Positions 60,133 through 64,000 of a stretch of 64,000 nt of DNA are shown piece after piece (within the stretch, counting starts at the first letter, position 1; every line of letters starts with the position of its first letter). Under the pieces are notes generated by a model, which was not told where the DNA came from, did not search any database, and saw only the letters and a program-made list of their open reading frames with translations. Made by a program: the position numbers and the translations under genes. The stretch covers positions 39,789,257-39,853,256 of the forward strand of contig NC_083607.1 in assembly GCF_029168945.1 (NCBI RefSeq). Reading direction: 5' to 3'. The DNA comes from Cannabis sativa. Lineage: Eukaryota > Streptophyta > Magnoliopsida > Rosales > Cannabaceae.

Positions 60133-62031
60133 TGTTGGGTTTTATGCCCTAAATAAAACTCTTTACAATCTGATTAGTTATCAATATAAGAAATTTGAAG
60201 TGATTGATGTTTGCATGAATTTTACATGCTAATGGTTTAATATGTTTATTACATTCATACACAGAAAATCAGTTAAATCCAGATCATATGTTTATTCACA
60301 ATTACAGTATCGTCAACACAGTGGAATGTGATTGTGATCATATGTATCAAAAGTTTTGGTCCCTGTTTCATCAATGTTATTGGATTTACACTAATGTGAT
60401 AATCAGCGATGATGTGTACTTACACTTGGAGTAAGTGTTATGTTCTTTCCAGGACATTAGTAAAGTATACTAGTTTCGAATGTATGGAGTATACATTGGA
60501 CTGGACCGATATTGCAACTAAGTTAAGATATTACAAACTTACCGTTACACATATCTTTCCAAGTCAATATCAGTAGTTGATCTTAAGATTAAAAGAATCT
60601 AAATCCTGATATGCTTGGGCTCAACTCAGGAGTGCTATTCATGTTCTTAGATTTATTAGTTAAGCCTACTTTTGGGTCAGGGTGATACGTATATTTTGGG
60701 AACTTGATAGTATGATTGAGTGCGAGTGCTGAACATAAATATGGAATCTATAGCTTCTACTGGTGTATAGAAGTCAAGTGATGATTCCCTTCGAGCTTAG
60801 CAAATAGGAGTAAATGGATGAGCTCTTGTTTAACTGACTAATTATTAGATCACTAAACACCATTTACAGGTAGCTAAGTGTTTTAAGGGGCAAAATACAT
60901 TGAGGGGTGAGAACGGTAAAGAAATCCCATCTCGATGTACATCATCTATATAGAGGATCTTTAAATCACAATAAGATTATAACAATGGTTAAATGAGATA
61001 GTATATTGATATCGTGGAACATACAATATGCTCTATATAAGTCTGAGAGTGCAATTCTATGTTCTAAGAGTGGATTCAACGAAGAATTAATAAGTAGGAA
61101 TTTACTTGGTAAATTTGGTTCACTTATTGGAAGCTCAGCATATAGATCCATGGTCCCCATTCTAGTTGAGAACATTCTGCTTGTAAGACTCATTAATTGA
61201 TTCGTGATTGATCAATTATAATTCTAAAGTTAGACTATGTCTAATTTTATGAATTTTCACTAAGCAGGGGTGAAATTGTAAAGAAAAGAGTTTCTAGGTT
61301 TATTTATTTATTAATGGACTTTATATGTCTAATTAATAATTAAATTAAATGACAATATTATTTAATAATCTATTTTAGTTATTAAATAATTAGTTTTGGC
61401 ATTTAAAAGGTTAGAATTGGAAAATTGGCGTTTTGAGAAAATAGAGATAAAATTTGATAAAACTGCAAAATCAAGTGAGGCCCATTAAACACCATGGCCG
61501 ACCACTTAGATGAGGTTTTTCAAATTAATATTTTCATTATTTTAATGCCAAATAAATCCTAACCTAAACCTAGTAGTTGCCTATAAATAGAAAGTGATGG
61601 CTCAGTCAAATCACAAGTTTTCACAAGCTTTTCTGAAAGAAATTTCTCTCTTCAGAAAAACTGAGCCTTCCCCACTTTCTATACCTGGCCGAAACCCTCT
61701 CTCCTCTTTTCTCCTTGATCAATTTCGACCCTAGTGAAAGAGTAAGTGCCCACACACAGCAAGCAGTAACTCAATCATAGATTGGAAGACTGTGAAGGAT
61801 CAAACTTGAAGAAGAATGACATCCGGGCTCAGATCTTGATTATACTCTGCTACAGAAAGGATACAAGGGTTAGAGATCTGAGTGGAAGGAGACATTAATT
61901 CCGCTGCATCAATGTAAGGTTTTCTTAACTTTATATGTGTTTAATTTATCGTTTTAGAAAGTTCATATTTAGGGTGTTTAAACAACATACTTGTGAGTAG
62001 ATCTAAGATCCTGGTAAAATAATTTCCAACA
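60133..62031 (+). repeat. Family L element 4, 5' LTR (1899 bp)
   Basis: TGTTGGG...CCAACA; TATA box at 61582-61589. It is preceded by GTTCT (60128-60132), the probable target duplication. The subtype is that of the solo LTR at 19275-21154. Confidence 0.9.
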
Positions 62032-62033
62032 AC

Positions 62034-62047
62034 TGGTATCAGAGTCA
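62034..62047 (+). other. Primer binding site, element 4
   Basis: TGGTATCAGAGTCA, one base from the initiator-Met consensus. Confidence 0.85.
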
Positions 62048-63255
62048 TGGTAATTGATTTACTTACATGAAATTTGGACTTTAAAACGATTGTTTGTTTG
62101 TTTTTGGATGGTATCATGTTGTATTGAGTGTTATTTGATGATTGATTGATGTTTGTAAATTTTCGTGAAAAATAATTGCGATTCTGTTTCTGGAATTATT
62201 TTTATTGGATAGTATGGAAAACATTAAGCAAGTTAGCCTTTTACAGAACTCAATTTCGATTTTATTTGAATTAGTTATGAATTTTTGAAGATTTGAAAAA
62301 ATCGGGGCTGTGCTGAAATTTTCCTGCGATCGCAAAACTGTCCGTACAGTTCACAATTTTTTCGTTTTTCTTCGATTTTTCATGCTTTTTCATGGAATTA
62401 ACTATTACTATTCCTAATTCAATTCTAATTATCATTTTGAATTAATTTAATATTTTTTAAATTTAATTCAAGATATTAATGTAATTTGAATTTGAATAGA
62501 ATTAGTATCTATCTTCTTGCTTAATAATCTATCTTATTTTTAAATTTGATTATATCTTATCTTATTTTTAAATTTAAGGTCAGATTTTATATATATTTTT
62601 TTTAAAATTAAATCTTTTTAGATATTTTGACCTTATTTAAATTTAAAATAAGATGTTTATAATCATGTAATTTTAAATAGATGTAAGATATTTTGCTAAC
62701 TTTTAAATTTTGTTATTTTATTTATTTAAATTAAATTTAAAATCTGAAAAGATATTTAATTTATCTTTTCTAATTTTTATTTAATTTTTATTTTTAAAAT
62801 AACATTTAATTTTTAAAAGTAGTTAGCAAATTTTGAAATGATATTTAGGTTGGTTGAAACCTAATTTTTCAAAATAGTAGGTTTGATTTTAAATATTTTT
62901 TTTTAAATAATCTCGAAATTTAAATTTTTTATTTTCGAAATAAATATTTATTTTTTTTATTTATTTTCGAAAATTAAATTATTTTTTTTAATTATTAAAT
63001 TATTTATTTTTCGAAATTATTTATTTAAAATTAAATAAATCCTACTTCCAACTATCCAGCTAACCTTGTTGCAGGAGTATGTGGTTTTAGCTTGTATGTA
63101 AGTTTTTAAAACCTATTATTACTTGACTGCAAATAGCCATGGTTACTTTTTGCCAGATCTAATGATCTGATGGCTCCCTTGGTCAAGTTAATAATTTGTA
63201 ACAGGTAAATTTTACAATCTTCTTTCATCTGTGTATGACCTAGCAACATGATAGG
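62048..63255 (+). other. Element 4 leader, cut by another LTR element
   Basis: Matches the element 3 leader (45908-47060). The GC-rich zone is again short (TGCGATCGCA at about 62323-62334, then TGTCCGTACAG). It stops after ATAGG at 63255, where a different LTR begins. The conserved stem-loop and everything after it lie beyond the insertion. Confidence 0.8.
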
Positions 63256-64000
63256 TGTTGCTCCAAAATTCGCCCAAAATACGTGGACCAGTCGAGAGGG
63301 GACACGTGGATCAGATAACTTGGAAAGATTTGCTAAGTCTTTTTATGCCACCAGGAAGCGCTATTAGCAGGGGTCCCGGAGGAGACACCCGGAGTACAAG
63401 GTACTCCAGGAAGCTAGTATAGCATGAAGGCTCTCCGGGATGTGTCAGGTCTCTCCCGAGAAATCAAGTCGCATTTAATGCTGCATGGGAGGAAGCGTGT
63501 TGGGACTGTAACACGCAATAAAGTCTGACGGCACAACCCCCGAACAGCAGCGCTACAGTAATGATCATTTAAGTCTAGCGACGGCTACTCTGCGAAGAGT
63601 CACGTCAATCACAAGACAAAAAGGACATTCTCCATAAAAACCCTACAGCACCTAGGGATTTGACCATGCATCACCCATGGTATATTCATCGGAAATGCCC
63701 AACTTTATGGATACTTACAGACACATGTGTAAGAACAATTCTAGGGATTACCCCACCAAAACACTATAAATACCCCCTCAAAGCTCATTTAATGGGGTCG
63801 AGAATCTTGGTTGCAAAAGAGCAAGAAGAGAAAAAAACTCACCAAGAACATTCTTTGTATTTAAGAGAAAAACATTCTCTCAAGTGTAGAATCTGTATTA
63901 AATACATCCATTAATAGCAGTGGCTCGTGGACTAAGGCTCATTAACGCCCCAACCACGTAAAAAGTCTTCATCTCACTTTCTTACAGCTCCTTATTATAA
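63256..64000 (+). repeat. LTR of another retrotransposon, possibly Tat-like gypsy (partial)
   Basis: Begins TGTTGC immediately after ATAGG in the family L leader, so the left border is clear from comparison with 24430 and 47055. It is more GC-rich than its surroundings. TATA box at 63765-63772 (TATAAATA followed by CCCCC). At 63926-63958 the transcribed part has CGTGGACTAAGG ... ACCACGTA, an R/U5 motif seen in Tat-type gypsy and SIRE-type LTRs. The LTR runs out of the window, so lineage and target duplication cannot be confirmed. The open frame at 63660-63914 spans the TATA box and is not a gene. Confidence 0.65.

Overview
The window looks like intergenic chromatin from a plant, most likely a eudicot. 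The evidence is wall-to-wall Ty1/copia and Ty3/gypsy LTR retrotransposons with initiator-Met tRNA primer sites, CACTA-type DNA transposons, and AT-rich composition. The family-level identity of the host cannot be fixed from the sequence alone. I found no intact cellular gene, tRNA, rRNA or CRISPR array. Nearly every base can be assigned to a mobile element or a relic of one.

Layout. 1-5510: an internally deleted SIRE/Maximus-type copia element (its 5' LTR is cut by the window edge). 5690-7545: a decayed CACTA transposon with a transposase-associated domain and a (TC)53 tract. 7600-35073: a nest of one long-LTR copia family, called 'family L' here (LTRs about 1.84-1.90 kb, TGTTGGG...CCAACA, 5-bp target duplications). 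An old minus-strand copy (5' LTR split between 13172-14231 and 34274-35073) was hit by a solo LTR (7808-9646, TSD TAGAG) and by a plus-strand element (14232-34268, TSD TATAG). That element in turn received a solo LTR (19275-21154, TSD GTTCT) and a 10.0-kb element (21187-31182, TSD GATTC). 35074-36810: unrecognised sequence with a broken reading frame. 36811-42141: a minus-strand Tekay/Del-like chromovirus (LTR, chromodomain and integrase) with two tandem duplications, joined head to head at 42141/42142 to a plus-strand chromovirus fragment whose LTR runs to 54294. 43998-54088: a young 10.1-kb family L element (TSD ACAAC) inside that LTR. 54295-54972: an old family L LTR fragment. 55082-56598: a 1.5-kb non-autonomous CACTA element with TAT target duplication. 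58209-60132: the 5' part of another copia element (gag, protease), interrupted by a family L element (60133-63255). That one is itself interrupted by a Tat-like LTR (63256 to the end).

The most interesting material is in family L. All three elements that can be read through have decayed pol, apparently with a shared stop codon, yet one has LTRs about 1% divergent, so the family seems to be mobilised in trans. Its very long untranslated leader (about 3.6 kb in the 21187-31182 copy) carries three structured zones: a copy-specific GC-rich cluster of perfect hairpins about 300 nt after the primer site, a conserved stem-loop of about 94 nt, and, nearer gag, small hairpins with a constant CTAAT loop whose stems change in a compensatory way between copies and between repeats inside one copy. 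These are candidate packaging, dimerisation or translation-control RNA structures. All readings are by eye, without database searches or folding software.
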